Source: Hexactinellida sp. DTS-2022
Lineage: Eukaryota; Porifera; Hexactinellida
Reading direction: 5' to 3'
Length of the DNA stretch: 64,000 nt
Assembly (NCBI GenBank): GCA_028753945.1
Contig: JAPNXP010000012.1
Coordinates: forward strand, 2,418,001 to 2,482,000
Part shown: in pieces, positions 10,593-21,372 of the stretch
Layout of the letters: the number at the start of each line of letters is the position of its first letter
Numbering within the stretch: position 1 is the first letter of the stretch
Notes under the pieces: model-generated
Databases searched by the model: none
Seen by the model: the letters and a program-made list of their open reading frames with translations, nothing else
Told to the model about the DNA's origin: nothing
Translations under genes and position numbers: made by a program

Positions 10593-10856
10593 TATGATTA
10601 TTACTGCTTCGCACGGTTAGTAAACGTTAAGACAGGCAACGCGGAGATTCTCGAAACCAAAGAATTCTATTTAGAAATTAAGAGAGCTCAATCTTTTCCA
10701 TCAGCTTTGACTTCTCAGCTTTTTTGTAAGATTCCTATCAAAGATGGAAAAATGGTAATTAGGTCATGCCAAATGATTTCAGGATCCCTTAGAAGAAACC
10801 AGTTATCTGACAACAAAAACAGGGTTCGCTTGAAGGAAGCACAAAACCTTTGAAAT
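10593..10856 (+). CDS. Unrecognised open reading segment without ATG
   Basis: An 87-codon stop-to-stop frame starting soon after the Ginger right end. It contains VKTGNAEILETKEFYLEIKR, then LTSQLFCKIPIKDGKMVI and GSLRRNQLSDNKNRVRL. The composition looks like real protein sequence, with balanced charged and aliphatic residues and few AT-codon runs. I do not recognise the family. No start codon or clear splice site supports it as a gene; a transposon gene fragment is equally likely. Confidence 0.3.
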
Positions 10857-10922
10857 GCTTTCAGTAAGCTTTATCTGTTTCAAGATTATTCTCACCTACT
10901 ATTATTTACTGGAGATCAATAA

Positions 10923-11010
10923 CAGAGATGGAACCGGTAGGGATTTTCATGACCCAACCCGACCGGTGCAGTTTGAAATTTGACCCGACCCGACCGGTCA
11001 ATTATAGCTA
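10923..11010. mobile_element. Left end of a hAT-type MITE (word ACCCGACCGGT)
   Basis: CAGAGATGGAACCGGTAGGG resembles the left end of the hAT MITE at 7580, and the body repeats GACCCGACCCGACCGGT. No matching right end or 8-bp duplication was found, so this is a truncated copy. Confidence 0.5.
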
Positions 11011-11095
11011 GCAATAATTTATAAATAATAGAATAACAGATTACTCTTTTTTTATGTGTAACTTGGTATACTTAATTATGGTTGATTTTCATCTA

Positions 11096-11264
11096 CAATG
11101 GAACCTCGTTAGTATAAACACCAGTGGATCGAAAATATCTTCGCTTTGTCCGTCGTTTGAATTGACCAATTGCATTTGTAATAAAAGGCTTTGAAAGGTA
11201 CTAAATAGTTTTCGAATTATTCAGAATTTCGTATAAACCGTGTTCGTACAACGAGTTTCTTCTG
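11096..11264. mobile_element. pogo/mariner-type MITE upstream of the glycosyltransferase ORF
   Basis: Inverted ends CAATGGAACCTCGTTAGTA (left) and, reversed from the right, CAGAAGAAACTCGTTGTAC, with TA at 11094-11095 and 11265-11266. It ends 86 bp before the ATG at 11351 and could lie in the promoter or 5' UTR. Confidence 0.7.
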
Positions 11265-11350
11265 TATATTTGTTTTATTATTTATTACCTAATTCAGACT
11301 AATATATGAAATTTTAATCTTTTAATTTACAAATTGTTTTAGTAGAGATA

Positions 11351-13351
11351 ATGAAGAAAGCAATGAGACTTATGAAATTTCTTTGTTTTCTATTCTTCTC
11401 CCTCATCATTGCAATTAATTTATTGAAATATTTACATATAGCCGGATTTGAATATTTATATCATAACAAATTACCTTTGTTACTTGAGAAAATAAGTATT
11501 CGAAATATGGATAAACATACTATTTCTTTTGAAATGAGGGGAAATATTTCTATATTTATATGGTTAAATCTTTGTTCATCGAGCGTCAATGTATTAAAAG
11601 GGCTCGCTGGATTTCCCAATATACCAGATTCTGTTGAATTTTCAGACACCTTGAAATTTGCACGCAAATTGACAAATTTTGGTCAAAGGGTTTTCGGATA
11701 TATTTTACCAGATATCACAGGAAACTATTCTTTTGCTATTGATAACTATTTAAACGGCGGATCTGAACTGTGGCTCTCTTATAGTCATGACCCTAAAAAT
11801 GTAAGATTGATTGCCCAAACTTTTGCTGAAAGCAAGTTAACCCCAAAACAAAAATATAGTGTTAACAATGGTTATTATTCCAATTTTCATTCTTCCATTT
11901 CTTTTAATGTTAGCAGTATATCCCAATTAATATTACTGCATGTAGGCGAATCATATTACTTTGAAGTGTTCATTGCAGTTAATCTGAAAATAGATGCGTT
12001 TTCAATACTCTGGAAACCCCCTGATGCTTTTGAGTATTCGATCATTAGTAGTAAAAATTTAGCCCAGTTTAACGTCTTTAAAGATCAAAAGTTCTTATTA
12101 CAGTTGCCTAGTTTTGAAACATCCATCCCAATTAAGGAAATAGAAGATACACGGAATGAAATCCCATTCTTAAAGAAATTGGATCACAATGTTTATTCAC
12201 GAGCCTTTCCTTGTTGTAGGTATAGACCTAGCTATATAAAACAAACGTCAATCGATAGATATACTGGATTTAAACAAGTCTTTGAAATCCAAGTTTTTAT
12301 TTTAAATAATACTGATACGGGACAAATTTTTAATCAAGGTGCTCCAACTGTATGGGCACATGAAGCTATTAGTATTGTTAACATTTTTCTATTAACTATT
12401 CAAGACTTGTTGGGGAGTATTTTTGAAAGATTTTCAATCTTAAACATTGAGAAAACTCATGATAATTTAAAAGGAGATCGTTATCTGATTGAAGGTAAAG
12501 TAAGACTGGTTGAATATCCAAATGACCAATTTGTATTGTCCCAGTATGTATACAAATTTAAGACTGCTACTGATATATTATGTATTCCAAACAGTCTCCC
12601 AGACTATACTGCATTTGTACATTTCCTCATCATAGTGAAGGATCAGAGTAGATGGGTTAGATACCTAATTATAAATATTGAAAAAATCTTCCAAATTACC
12701 GGAGACAATCTATTTGGTTTAACAATTGTAGATTTTAACAGTATGGATATGAACATTAGTGAATTTATGCAATCAACTCTAAGTATACAAAGGTTCTCCT
12801 ATGTATCCTTACCTGGGGAATTCAACAAAGTATTGGGGCAAAACACTGCAATCCAAATGATTAATAATAATAACGATATTATCTTTACCTGTGATTTGCA
12901 TCTTTTTATTCCGGTGAATATTGTTGATTTAATCCGCAAGCATACAATTCAAGGTGTATCTGCCTTTGCTCCTATTTTGCGAAGATTAGATTGTGGTATT
13001 ACATTATCAAATGAAGAAGGAAAATGGGAAAAATATGGTTTTGGTTTATTTTCAATGTTTAAATCTGATTGGGTAGTAGTTGGAGGCATGAACAACAAAG
13101 ATTTCGGTCTTGAATGGGGTGGAGAAGATTGGGAACTTGTTGATAGGGTATTGGGTAAGGGCTATGAAATAAATAGGTTACGCATCCCTCGATTAGTGCA
13201 TTTCTATCATTCAAGGGAGGGTAATTGGTATAAAAATTATGGTAAAGAACACCAAGACATTGAACACCAAGCCATCGAACACCAAGACAAGCTCATGAAA
13301 GATTTATTCAATTTCAAGAATTTGTTCGATTATTTGAAGACCTTTTGGTAA
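11351..13351 (+). CDS. Beta-1,4-N-acetylgalactosaminyltransferase 3/4-like protein (PA14 plus CHGN-type glycosyltransferase)
   Basis: A single 666-codon ORF. Residues about 8-30 form one hydrophobic segment (FLCFLFFSLIIAINLLKYL), fitting a type II Golgi membrane protein. Residues about 75-235 resemble the PA14 domain of B4GALNT3/4 (IPDSVEFSD, GYILPDITGNYSFAIDNYLN, SELWLSYS, YYFEVF). The C-terminal third is a chondroitin-GalNAc-transferase-type domain: the metal-binding DxD-like triplet D515-L-H517 in CDLHLFIP, then AFAPILRRLDCG, FGLFSMFKSDW, GGMN and the acceptor/catalytic motif W589-GGEDWE, followed by RLVHFYHSREGNW. CDLH in place of DVD is the B4GALNT3/4 signature; those enzymes transfer GalNAc to terminal GlcNAc. 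At 666 residues it is shorter than vertebrate members (about 1000). TTGTTTTAG at 11334-11342 could be a splice acceptor in the 5' UTR. No intron is needed in the coding part. It appears intact. Confidence 0.87.
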   Translation: MKKAMRLMKFLCFLFFSLIIAINLLKYLHIAGFEYLYHNKLPLLLEKISIRNMDKHTISFEMRGNISIFIWLNLCSSSVNVLKGLAGFPNIPDSVEFSDTLKFARKLTNFGQRVFGYILPDITGNYSFAIDNYLNGGSELWLSYSHDPKNVRLIAQTFAESKLTPKQKYSVNNGYYSNFHSSISFNVSSISQLILLHVGESYYFEVFIAVNLKIDAFSILWKPPDAFEYSIISSKNLAQFNVFKDQKFLLQLPSFETSIPIKEIEDTRNEIPFLKKLDHNVYSRAFPCCRYRPSYIKQTSIDRYTGFKQVFEIQVFILNNTDTGQIFNQGAPTVWAHEAISIVNIFLLTIQDLLGSIFERFSILNIEKTHDNLKGDRYLIEGKVRLVEYPNDQFVLSQYVYKFKTATDILCIPNSLPDYTAFVHFLIIVKDQSRWVRYLIINIEKIFQITGDNLFGLTIVDFNSMDMNISEFMQSTLSIQRFSYVSLPGEFNKVLGQNTAIQMINNNNDIIFTCDLHLFIPVNIVDLIRKHTIQGVSAFAPILRRLDCGITLSNEEGKWEKYGFGLFSMFKSDWVVVGGMNNKDFGLEWGGEDWELVDRVLGKGYEINRLRIPRLVHFYHSREGNWYKNYGKEHQDIEHQAIEHQDKLMKDLFNFKNLFDYLKTFW

Positions 13352-13939
13352 TAGTAGATTGTTTACTCATATTTTTTGAGTCATGAATGTATCTGTTTGT
13401 AAAGAGTATAGTTTTCACATTTTGAATTCCTTTACTTGATATTATGGAAATGTATCAATATTTTATTTGTTTGTTCAGAATTTTATATTGTTATCTTTTT
13501 GGATATGTTTCCTACTTTTTTAATTATTTTATCATTAATTATATTTATTTACAATGTGATTCAGTGTTTTTATTATTTTATCTTCCAAGGGTGGGATTGG
13601 TTACCTGTTTTGAGGCCACGGTTACGATTGTCTTCAAACTACGGTTAGCCTGTTAACCGCCACTGGAAGTTGAAACGAAATATCTTAATATTTTTCAGAC
13701 AATATTTAAATTGTGTACCGAAAAGATATTGTTTTAGCCAAGTATACTATATGTACAATTAACATACAAGTTTATCACTTTAGGTTACTTTTACACTGTC
13801 TTGTCGACAAAATATACTATGATTATTATGATAAAAAATATTATATTCCAAATACAATTCTCAAATTCACACTTTATCCAAATATTATGTATTTTACTGC
13901 TTATATTAGTATATATAGGCAGTACAAATACATAATTTT
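13352..13939. other. 3' flank of the glycosyltransferase gene
   Basis: Very AT-rich; probably includes the 3' UTR, but no clear AATAAA near the stop was seen. Small plus-strand frames at 13436-13952 are low-complexity translations of AT-rich DNA. Confidence 0.4.
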
Positions 13940-14068
13940 TTTGGACAATTAGAATATACAAATTCTGATTTCGAATTTAAATATCACATGATCGATTACT
14001 CCAAGTGCATATTTCAAATCCCTACGCTTATTTTCTACTGAGATCCAACCACATTCTCATTTGTGCCA

Positions 14069-17000
14069 CCATGGCCTACTAAATATACGGCTATATATGT
14101 CCCCGAGAAGGCCATTAAACAAGAAGGCCAGTTTTTATATTTAAACCTAGGCTAAACTAAGCCTCCTATTGTTTTAATTTGGATCCTATGTGTGGTAATC
14201 AAACATTGGGAGTCGATTGGAAAGACTTTTGAAATTATCACATTTGTGGTTAACCCGTTTAGGCGCCATTTAATGATGACGTCAGCAATTTTACAAATTG
14301 CTAATAAACTGTATTATATACTTAAATTTTGTTGTCAACCTATGTTAGATAAGTTCTATACCTATGTATTGACTTCGTTTATAACCCATCTAATAGATTA
14401 TTGAACACAATCTCATTATTTCACTTGTCATTTATTATTGCTTATTTTCATTATAAACACCCATAATACGTTTTTTTGTTTATTACATAATGTTCAAAGT
14501 GGAGTTATAGCATTGCTAATATGAATACATAATACTATAAATATATAATTATACATTCAGAATTCTCTATTTACTCCTATTTATCTGCTATTTTAATTCT
14601 TTTAAATTCTCTGACTTGATCCCTTCTCTTAGTTTCTGTTACATCCATAGCTAGATTCTTCAAATAACAATTTGATATAATGGAGTTGACTTTCTGACGT
14701 CCGACCATTGAGTGATCATGGCAGACAAATGAATCATCCCACTCGGATGATAGTTGATTTAGGATGCTCTGTGCCAATACTTTAGAAGGAACGTCTACTT
14801 CAAGAATCCTTTGTTCCAGATGATTAAGTAAAGAGAATGCACATTGTGTGTGTGCAGATGTTGGTATTTTGAGGCCACCTCTATTGTGGTCATCAAGATA
14901 AGTGCTGGACACAGGATCGTTAGTGAGGGCTATTTTGCACTCTTCACAGTCAATACTCTCTAGTATTGAACGCGATATATAACCTGAAACAAATGTTAAC
15001 ACATCGACAGTATCTTAAGAAATGGTTATGTGGTCAAAGTTTTCTTGATTGATTGTCTCCACAAAATCTTGAAGAATGGCTGATTCTTCATCTGTAATTG
15101 GGGTGAGTAACGTGAGTTCGATATTCTTAGATAGAAATGTTTTTAACTTTAAAATAGATTCTGAACGATAGACCTCCTTAAGACTTACTAAAAATCTGCC
15201 CCCCGACATCTGCCTGTACTGTGAAAATCTTCGTTCAAGAGGATCAGTTTGTAAGCGTCCCGTTAGAATATATTTGTATCCCTCGTTAAGTAGATCAGAA
15301 CTTAAATCTGCTATAGCCCGATTTGTAGATATGAGAGCATCAAATGATTGTCTAGAGAGACCATGCTTCTTTGATTCTCTCCAATCACTCAACCAGTTTG
15401 CAAACATATTCAAAAACGATTTCCATCACTTGCGGTTAGTGCACTCCCGATTACATCCGGATGAAATCTTTCTTTGGCATTTACTACCAGCCACCAATTG
15501 TGAATTAAGTTTAGAAAAGATGATGTTGTTGTATCTTCCGGAAAATATTAGCGAATAGCTGTTATGGTGGTTGGATGGAAAATTGAGAGCGCAAGGGGGA
15601 CAGACTGTTTATTGTTTCCTGTGTGCAAAGCTTGATATTAAATCTTAGGGGCCTTTCTCACACGACATTCAATTGTTAAATCTTTCTCATGTACACGATG
15701 AAAAATTGACCAATAGATAGGCCCTGGTGTAATATTAATGGAGACATCCACAAGAGTTGTTTCCCATGCTGGTATTTGGAAAAATTTAGTGGATAAGAGG
15801 TTGTTCCGAATGTTTTTTACAAGATGTACAGTACCAAAAAGTAGGTAGATGTACTTCTCTGGGTTGAGCGGGTTGGCTATTGCATTATGGCGCATTGAGC
15901 AAGGATGTATAACTTTGAGGTGTTTGTATCGCTCACATTCGTGGAATGATTGTCACTAACTACAGCTCTGACATTGAATTCTCTTCTGCTGAGCATGCTT
16001 ATACAGTTAATTATACCCTCTTGAACGACCTGATGGTTAATTTTCGTTAATGGAATAGCCTTGATAATATAGGGTGTAGACTGCTTCAAAGAGACAACCA
16101 TAAAGCATAAAATGCTTTTATACATCTGCAGGTTAGAATCACAACCAGTTAACTCTCTGCCATCGTACTGTACTTCTTGTTGTAGATACATTTCGTCAAG
16201 CAATAGTACCGTATCGTTACTAAAAAAAGAATTTTCTCTCAGTGATTGTAAGCCTTTACAAGTATCGATAGGTTCTGACTTTAACTTATACAATAGCGAA
16301 TAGCTTGGTAGAGGGAGAAATCTTTGCAAATAACGATACCCTGAATTAGAGGTGTATCTCATGATAAGAGCAAATCTTAATACAGTAGTGGAGTATGGGG
16401 CCTCCCTTTAGGGTTGTAGTACTGTAATTTTAACAACTCGCTAATGATATTTGTTTCACAGGTTGCTTCAACATTTCTACAGTAGACAGGAAGATTTGTG
16501 AGCATATCAAGTGAAGTCAGCTTGGATCCTTCTGCTCGATCAATATATGAAGGTAGAGGAATTGGACAGCCTTCATAGCTGAGTTTGACATGAAAATTGC
16601 TTTCAACATGAATGCACTCCTTTACTGTTGCAATCCCTGAACTTATAACAACACGATATGCTGTAATACAGTCGTCACTTATTTCTAGCTGAAGATCGCT
16701 ATACTCCTTTGACTGTTTGATGTGTCTCGCTACATCTCCAAATGATCTTATTTCAAATGTCGATTTGAAGGATTGTAACTCATCTGGCTGAAAGATTCGA
16801 ACTGCTGGGAGTTTTCGAGGTTCACTTGGGATTGTTGCCAGGCAAAAAGGAATGAGATGAGGATGAATGGTAGGAATTGGTTTCATTAAATAATTGAGGG
16901 TTATTCTTTTGGATGATGAATGAAGTACTTCTCTTCAAAATGATTAATGCAAATCACAGAATATTTGCTGATTTGATAATCTTGCCGATTCAAGAATGCT

Positions 17001-17634
17001 ACCCACTTATATGACAACTCAGGCTCATCTGGAAATTTGAACACTGGTTTGCTTGGACCATCCTGGTGGTTAGTGCGACAACCTGCTACACAACACTTGT
17101 TGGGCATGATAAGTACAGATTTCTCAACTGAATTATGATGAATTGATGAGTTCTGTGGAGAATTTATTTTTGTATACTGTACGTGTTTGATTACTCAAGT
17201 GATTCAACATGACAAAAGGAATTATTGGCTTGAGAAATGTTGAAACATTGATTTACATTCCATGAACTCATTCAAATGCTTCGTGGTTAATTATGTATAC
17301 TATTACTATTACTATTTTCGGAACATTCATATTGTTAATTTTAGAATTACATACGTATTTCATAAGGCTGCTCTGTATATAAGATAATAGAGTATAGTAT
17401 TACATAATATACAATTTGCTGACGTCATCATTAAATGGCGCCTAAACGGGTTAACCACAAATGTGATAATTTCAAAAGTGTTTCCAATCGACTCCCAATG
17501 GTTGATTACCCCATATAGGATCCAAATTAAAACAATAGGAGGCTTAGTTTAGCCTAGGTTTAAATATAAAAACTGGCCTTCTTGTTTAATGGCCTTCTCG
17601 GGGACATATATAGCCGTATATTTAGTAGGCCATG
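14069..17634. mobile_element. P-superfamily DNA transposon, near full length
   Basis: It starts CATGGCCTACTAAATATACG and ends with the exact reverse complement. Inverted repeats of about 220 bp (14069-14291 and 17414-17634) are nearly identical. The 7-bp duplication GTGCCAC is at 14062-14068 and 17635-17641. It encodes a THAP-domain transposase on the minus strand. CATG ends, THAP plus P transposase and 7-8-bp duplications are all P-superfamily traits. Three smaller relatives with the same ends lie at 46607, 48350 and 51247. Confidence 0.92.
14577..17107 (-). pseudogene. P-element transposase (THAP9-like), frameshifted
   Basis: Read from 17107 downward. A THAP zinc finger (17107-16901) has Cys-Cys near the N-terminus, a conserved Trp, then CINHF (C..H of C2CH). 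16886-16377 follows. 16362-15877 holds YRYLQRFLPLPSYSLLYKL and the first catalytic Asp in LLLDEMYLQQEVQYDG. 15895-15638 holds FGTVHLVKNIRNNLL, matching the HLxKxxRNN block of P and THAP9 transposases. 15413-15015 holds TGRLQTDPLERRFSQYRQMS, the C-terminal acidic helix region. 15002-14577 is the C-terminus. Frame changes near 16895, 16395, 15890 and between the later segments, some of which may be introns, mean it is not translatable as one chain. It presumably once bound the long inverted ends. Confidence 0.88.
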
Positions 17635-18021
17635 GTGCCACAAGTGGCATGTGGCAGACGCTTATGCCATTTAATGTTTAATTGTTTGAATGGCTTTAAA
17701 TCATGCTATTTTTTTAAATTTATAGCTATAGTAAGATATTTATATTCATTTCAGATTAGTTTAAACATGAGTTAATAAGTTTCCAAGACGAATATTCTGT
17801 CTGCATTAAAATAACTGCTGTTCAAATACTTTGTCTGGTTAGTGTAGTATAGATTGACACTTGATATAGCACTTCTTTGTTTAAGAAGGATACTTGTAAC
17901 TCCTTGACCAGTTACGGCCCAAGGTGGCATCCAAGGAATTTACCCAAGGGGTGCTTTTGTTCAGCTGCCTGCTCATATTCTATTAGCTGTTGATTGCCCT
18001 GTATTGATATATCCTCTAGTT

Positions 18022-18477
18022 CAGGCTCTTCAATTAGGGGCCCGCGGGCCAAAAGTGGCCCGCTGCCTATATTTGTTGGCCCACCCAATCTTTTCAGTTT
18101 ATATATTTATTCGATATTCTTTCGCTCATGCTAGATGCTCTGCAACTGAAACTGTAGTTTATCCTTCTAGGCCCTAGGATATAGTAGTTACTTGATCATT
18201 CCAATATTCAAATTTATGTTTAGCTATTATACAACCATTGGCATAGTGTTTTTCAGCACGTTACTTTTCCCGATGTTCTTCATTAAATTGTCACGTGCAT
18301 TAATATGCCCAATTGCCTTTCTTGCTTGTACTTGTAGCCTTATGTATATCACATAATGTGTTTTATTCTTACCTATTTGTTATGAATCAATTCTGGCAAC
18401 TCCATTTACGAAATGGCCCGGGGAATTGCCTGATTTTTCATAAGTGGCCCGGGGATAAAACTAATTGAAGAGCCCTG
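18022..18477. mobile_element. hAT-type MITE (CAGGCTCTTCAATTAG ends)
   Basis: Ends CAGGCTCTTCAATTAG and CTAATTGAAGAGCCCTG are inverted, one base different. The 8-bp duplication CTCTAGTT is exact at 18014-18021 and 18478-18485. Near both ends are GTGGCCCG/GGCCCG words. Non-coding. Confidence 0.92.
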
Positions 18478-18485
18478 CTCTAGTT

Positions 18486-18950
18486 TGTAGAAGCTTTCAA
18501 TCCATTAGGAAGTTTGTACTTCTGATCGAGTTCGTGTGTTGAAAGTAAAGTACAATCTATCCGGTACCCCCTTTGTATTGCACAAATTTTAAGATTGCAA
18601 GTACACATAAAATTTCCTCGCTTGAAACGCAAGGACTCTTCATTCGCTATACTGGGTCATCTTTTGCTTTACTTTCAAATCAGGATCCCGATTTCTACTG
18701 TGCAAATTTCAATTATTTAACTGTGACAAATATTAAAATTAAGACAATAATTTTGTAACCACTGGAAATCTTGGCATTTGACACGTATACTAGGTAGTTT
18801 ACGTTTGAAATATAAATTCGAAATTTATTCGGATTTGATTAAATAATTTAATTTTCGACAATCCAATTCGTTTCCATTAAGATATTCTACCTTTAATTGA
18901 ATTAATTTCATTAGATATTTATAAGATAATTGATCTTTCTAATATTTGGC
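18486..18950. other. No gene seen
   Basis: AT-rich. GAAAGTAAAG (18541) and GCTTTACTTTC (about 18667) are inverted but no element ends could be set. The plus-strand frame at 18573-18758 has no motif. Confidence 0.4.
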
Positions 18951-18958
18951 ATTATTGA

Positions 18959-19091
18959 CAGGGCGTGCCGGCCATACAATCGATGCGGGATTCCCGCTCG
19001 GGCCTCCCTTTGGGAGCCGTCCTAGAGGCCCCCACTGCGATTACTTTCTGAATGGAATCCCGCATTGGCCCCCAATCCCAGCACTCCCCTG
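18959..19091. mobile_element. Short GC-rich hAT-type MITE just upstream of an RPA1 exon
   Basis: Starts CAGGGCGTGCC and ends GCACTCCCCTG. The 8-bp duplication ATTATTGA is exact at 18951-18958 and 19092-19099. Its 3' edge is 49 bp upstream of the RPA1 exon at 19141. It is much more GC-rich than its surroundings. Confidence 0.88.
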
Positions 19092-19140
19092 ATTATTGAA
19101 CTATCTCATTTATTTATGCATTTATTATATCTATCTTCAG

Positions 19141-19336
19141 GTCTTTTACAAGTCCTGTCCTACTGAAGGTTGCCAAAAAAAAGTATTTAAAGATGAAATT
19201 AGTTCTCTCTATCGCTGTGAGAAGTGTAATTTAGAATTTCCAAATTTTAAATATCGTTTTATGATCACTATGGAGATATTAGATCATTCTGCTAGTATTT
19301 GGGTGACAAGTTTCCAGGAAACTGAAACTATTCTAG
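19141..19336 (+). CDS. RPA1: RPA1 (replication protein A large subunit), penultimate coding exon: zinc ribbon of the C-terminal OB fold
   Basis: The exon follows an acceptor (TATCTTCAG, ending 19140) and ends at a GTAAAG donor. It starts in phase 0 and ends in phase 1. It encodes FYKSCPTEGCQKKVF, LYRCEKCNLEFPNFKYRFM and IWVTSFQETETILG, the hallmark of RPA1: the four-Cys zinc ribbon CPTEGC...CEKC followed by FPNFKYR and the WVT-FQE strand. RPA1 is the largest subunit of the trimeric nuclear single-strand DNA binding protein used in replication and repair; this domain supports trimer formation and DNA binding. The split Gly codon (G|GA) joins in frame to the exon at 45026. Upstream exons were not located. 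Confidence 0.93.
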
Positions 19337-19439
19337 GTAAAGTATTTTATGACTTGTTATTATACATTATCTTTAACTTTGAAACTGTTTTGCCCCTTGA
19401 TCTTCGGTTTTTCCTTTGCAACTTGCATTGGAGTTATTT

Positions 19440-19706
19440 TTAATAGGCTAATGAACGGATTTTGGACGTTATAATGACATATTCTGGATATTGTTCAACT
19501 GTTCCAATAACTTCTATGCAGCGAATAGCATCTATTACAGACTCATCAACCACATTGCTCCTGTTCAAAGTCAGCAATTCACGATTATAATCCAGAAATG
19601 GATTTCCCAAGTCTTCTTTTGTGAGTATACAGCGGTAGGACCTGTTGTTTGAATGTTTTAATTGTCCAATGCCTTTGTTTGTGACGTGAATACTCTTTCT
19701 TAACAT
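19440..19706 (-). CDS. Unrecognised 88-codon ORF in the RPA1 intron
   Basis: The minus-strand frame from an ATG at 19706 includes HSNNRSYRCILTKEDLGNPF, LTLNRSNVVDESVIDAIRCI and EVIGTVEQYPEYVII. The composition is protein-like, but no family is recognised. It is antisense to and 104 bp downstream of an RPA1 exon and abuts a TTAA MITE, so a truncated transposon gene is the likeliest reading. Confidence 0.3.
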   Translation of the reverse strand: MLRKSIHVTNKGIGQLKHSNNRSYRCILTKEDLGNPFLDYNRELLTLNRSNVVDESVIDAIRCIEVIGTVEQYPEYVIITSKIRSLAY

Positions 19707-19782
19707 CTGACAAGTCCTGTATTTGAATTTCCCTTACAATTTTTGTCCGCCCATGAATGATGATTTTATCTTTAAATCTTAA

Positions 19783-21368
19783 GGCCCCTCTTTGGTTAAT
19801 TTGGTAATTGAGATTAGACTGTTTTCGTATAGTACAAAGTAAAGTATTGATACATTGAAAATTTCAAGTGAATCTGAGTTCTACTTTTGCTGTTAATACC
19901 AGTTTTGTGCTCAGGAATGTGTGTATCATCATGAAAATGTCAATTTTCAATTGAAAATATATTTACATTTGGTTCAACTATTGCAAATTTGGTCTAAATA
20001 GTTTGAAACCAAGTCTAAACTGATAAAGACATATGTAATTCGGGGGAATTTTTCAAACTAACCACTAACATACAAACTTTGTGAGTTATAGCCCTTTGAA
20101 GTCACATTTTGACTGCCAATTTTTGCATTATTCGATGTTTTATGTAAATATGCTGTCCAAGTCGAACTTCAAAGATATAGAATTCTGAATTTTTTTATGC
20201 TAGAGGTTAGTTTGAAAAATCCCCCCGAATTACATATGTCCTCGTTAGTTTAGACTTGGTTTCAAACAATTTGTACCAAATTTGCAATAGTTGAACCAAA
20301 AATAAATGGAATTTTAAATTTACTTTTCACACTATTATGAGGGTATTCCGGTCAATATATAGGACAGCAATCTTTAGGAAAATGGTTTCAATTGTGATTC
20401 TAATGGGTTTGCAATATTATATGGATGTGATGGGAAATTTAGTGCTAAGCTCTAGAGTTTATAGTTTTGAAGAAATAAATATGTTAAATCATCAAAAATG
20501 GGCACATTTTATGCCCATATATGGTCATTTGGAAGATTTTTGCGAGTTAGGGTCATAAAATGTATTATGGACGAATAGGAAACCGGGTATTGCGAGCATT
20601 TTGCACTCAAATATTTCATTATTGGTCGACGGGTTTCTGAGATTCAATGTAGAGATGTGAAAGCACCACCCAATGAGTTGAAAGGTCAGAAAGTTGAAAA
20701 TGCTAAAGCGTTCACAGTTTTTATCCAAATTGTTTGAAACCAAGTGTAAACGATTGAATATATATTTAATATGGGAATGACCCTTGATCTAAACTTTACA
20801 ATACAAACTTTCAAAGTTAATGCCCTTTGAAGTCAGACTAGGGACCTTGACAGTTCAAATCTGACTTCAAATGACTATAACTTTGAACTTAATTTTTGGA
20901 ATTTTGAAAATTTAGGTTTACAACCTAAGTAGATATGCAAATATACTTTTGTATGAATAACAACTATATTGAAAACAAATTGTGGCAGTGCCAGCCTACT
21001 AAACTTTCATTCCATTTGAAAAAGTCACCCTCCATGATGTCCTTCACATTCCTGGATCTTATAATGGTCGCTACAGCAAAACTATTAGTCAGATTCACCT
21101 GAAATTTTCAATGTGGCTTTACTTTCTGGTATACTATCCAAAAACAATCGAATCTCAATTTATCTGACCAGCATTGTGTGGCCGTAATTTATATTACTCT
21201 CAATTTGGCCATATAACAGACATTCCCCAATTTCAAATTGCTCTAGTGAGTTCAATTGTCCTCAGAATTAAGCCAAATTTTCCTATATTATCCTCCCGGG
21301 TATTATAACTAATAAAAACGAAATGAACTCAATTATTTAAATAATTCAAAATTAACCCGAGAGGGGCC
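19783..21368. mobile_element. TTAA-type (piggyBac-like) non-autonomous element, 1.6 kb
   Basis: Ends GGCCCCTCT and AGAGGGGCC are inverted and each abuts TTAA (19779-19782 and 21369-21372). Interior palindromes include 19975-20065 against 20207-20300 (TCGGGGGAATTTTTCAAACT). Subterminal blocks GAGATTAGACTG and ATGGTCGCTACAGCA match the relic at 2150-2898. No transposase ORF is present. Superfamily is inferred from the TTAA target. Confidence 0.75.
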
Positions 21369-21372
21369 TTAA

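Larger units (their letters stand above)
13940..17844. mobile_element. mariner-type MITE split by the P element
   Basis: The right part, 17642-17844, read in reverse matches the left half of the complete MITE at 56022-56584 and ends CACTAACCAGACAAAGTATT next to TA (17845-17846). The left part, about 13940-14068, matches its middle (CTCCAAGTGCATATTTCAAATC, TTTTCTACTGAGAT, TGTGCCAC). The far left terminus is uncertain; TA-CACTGTCTTGTCG at 13792 is a candidate. The P element was inserted at GTGCCAC. Confidence 0.6.

Noticed and set aside
20337-20743. ORFs on both strands inside the TTAA element
   Set aside because: No transposase motifs; the element is non-autonomous with interior palindromes.
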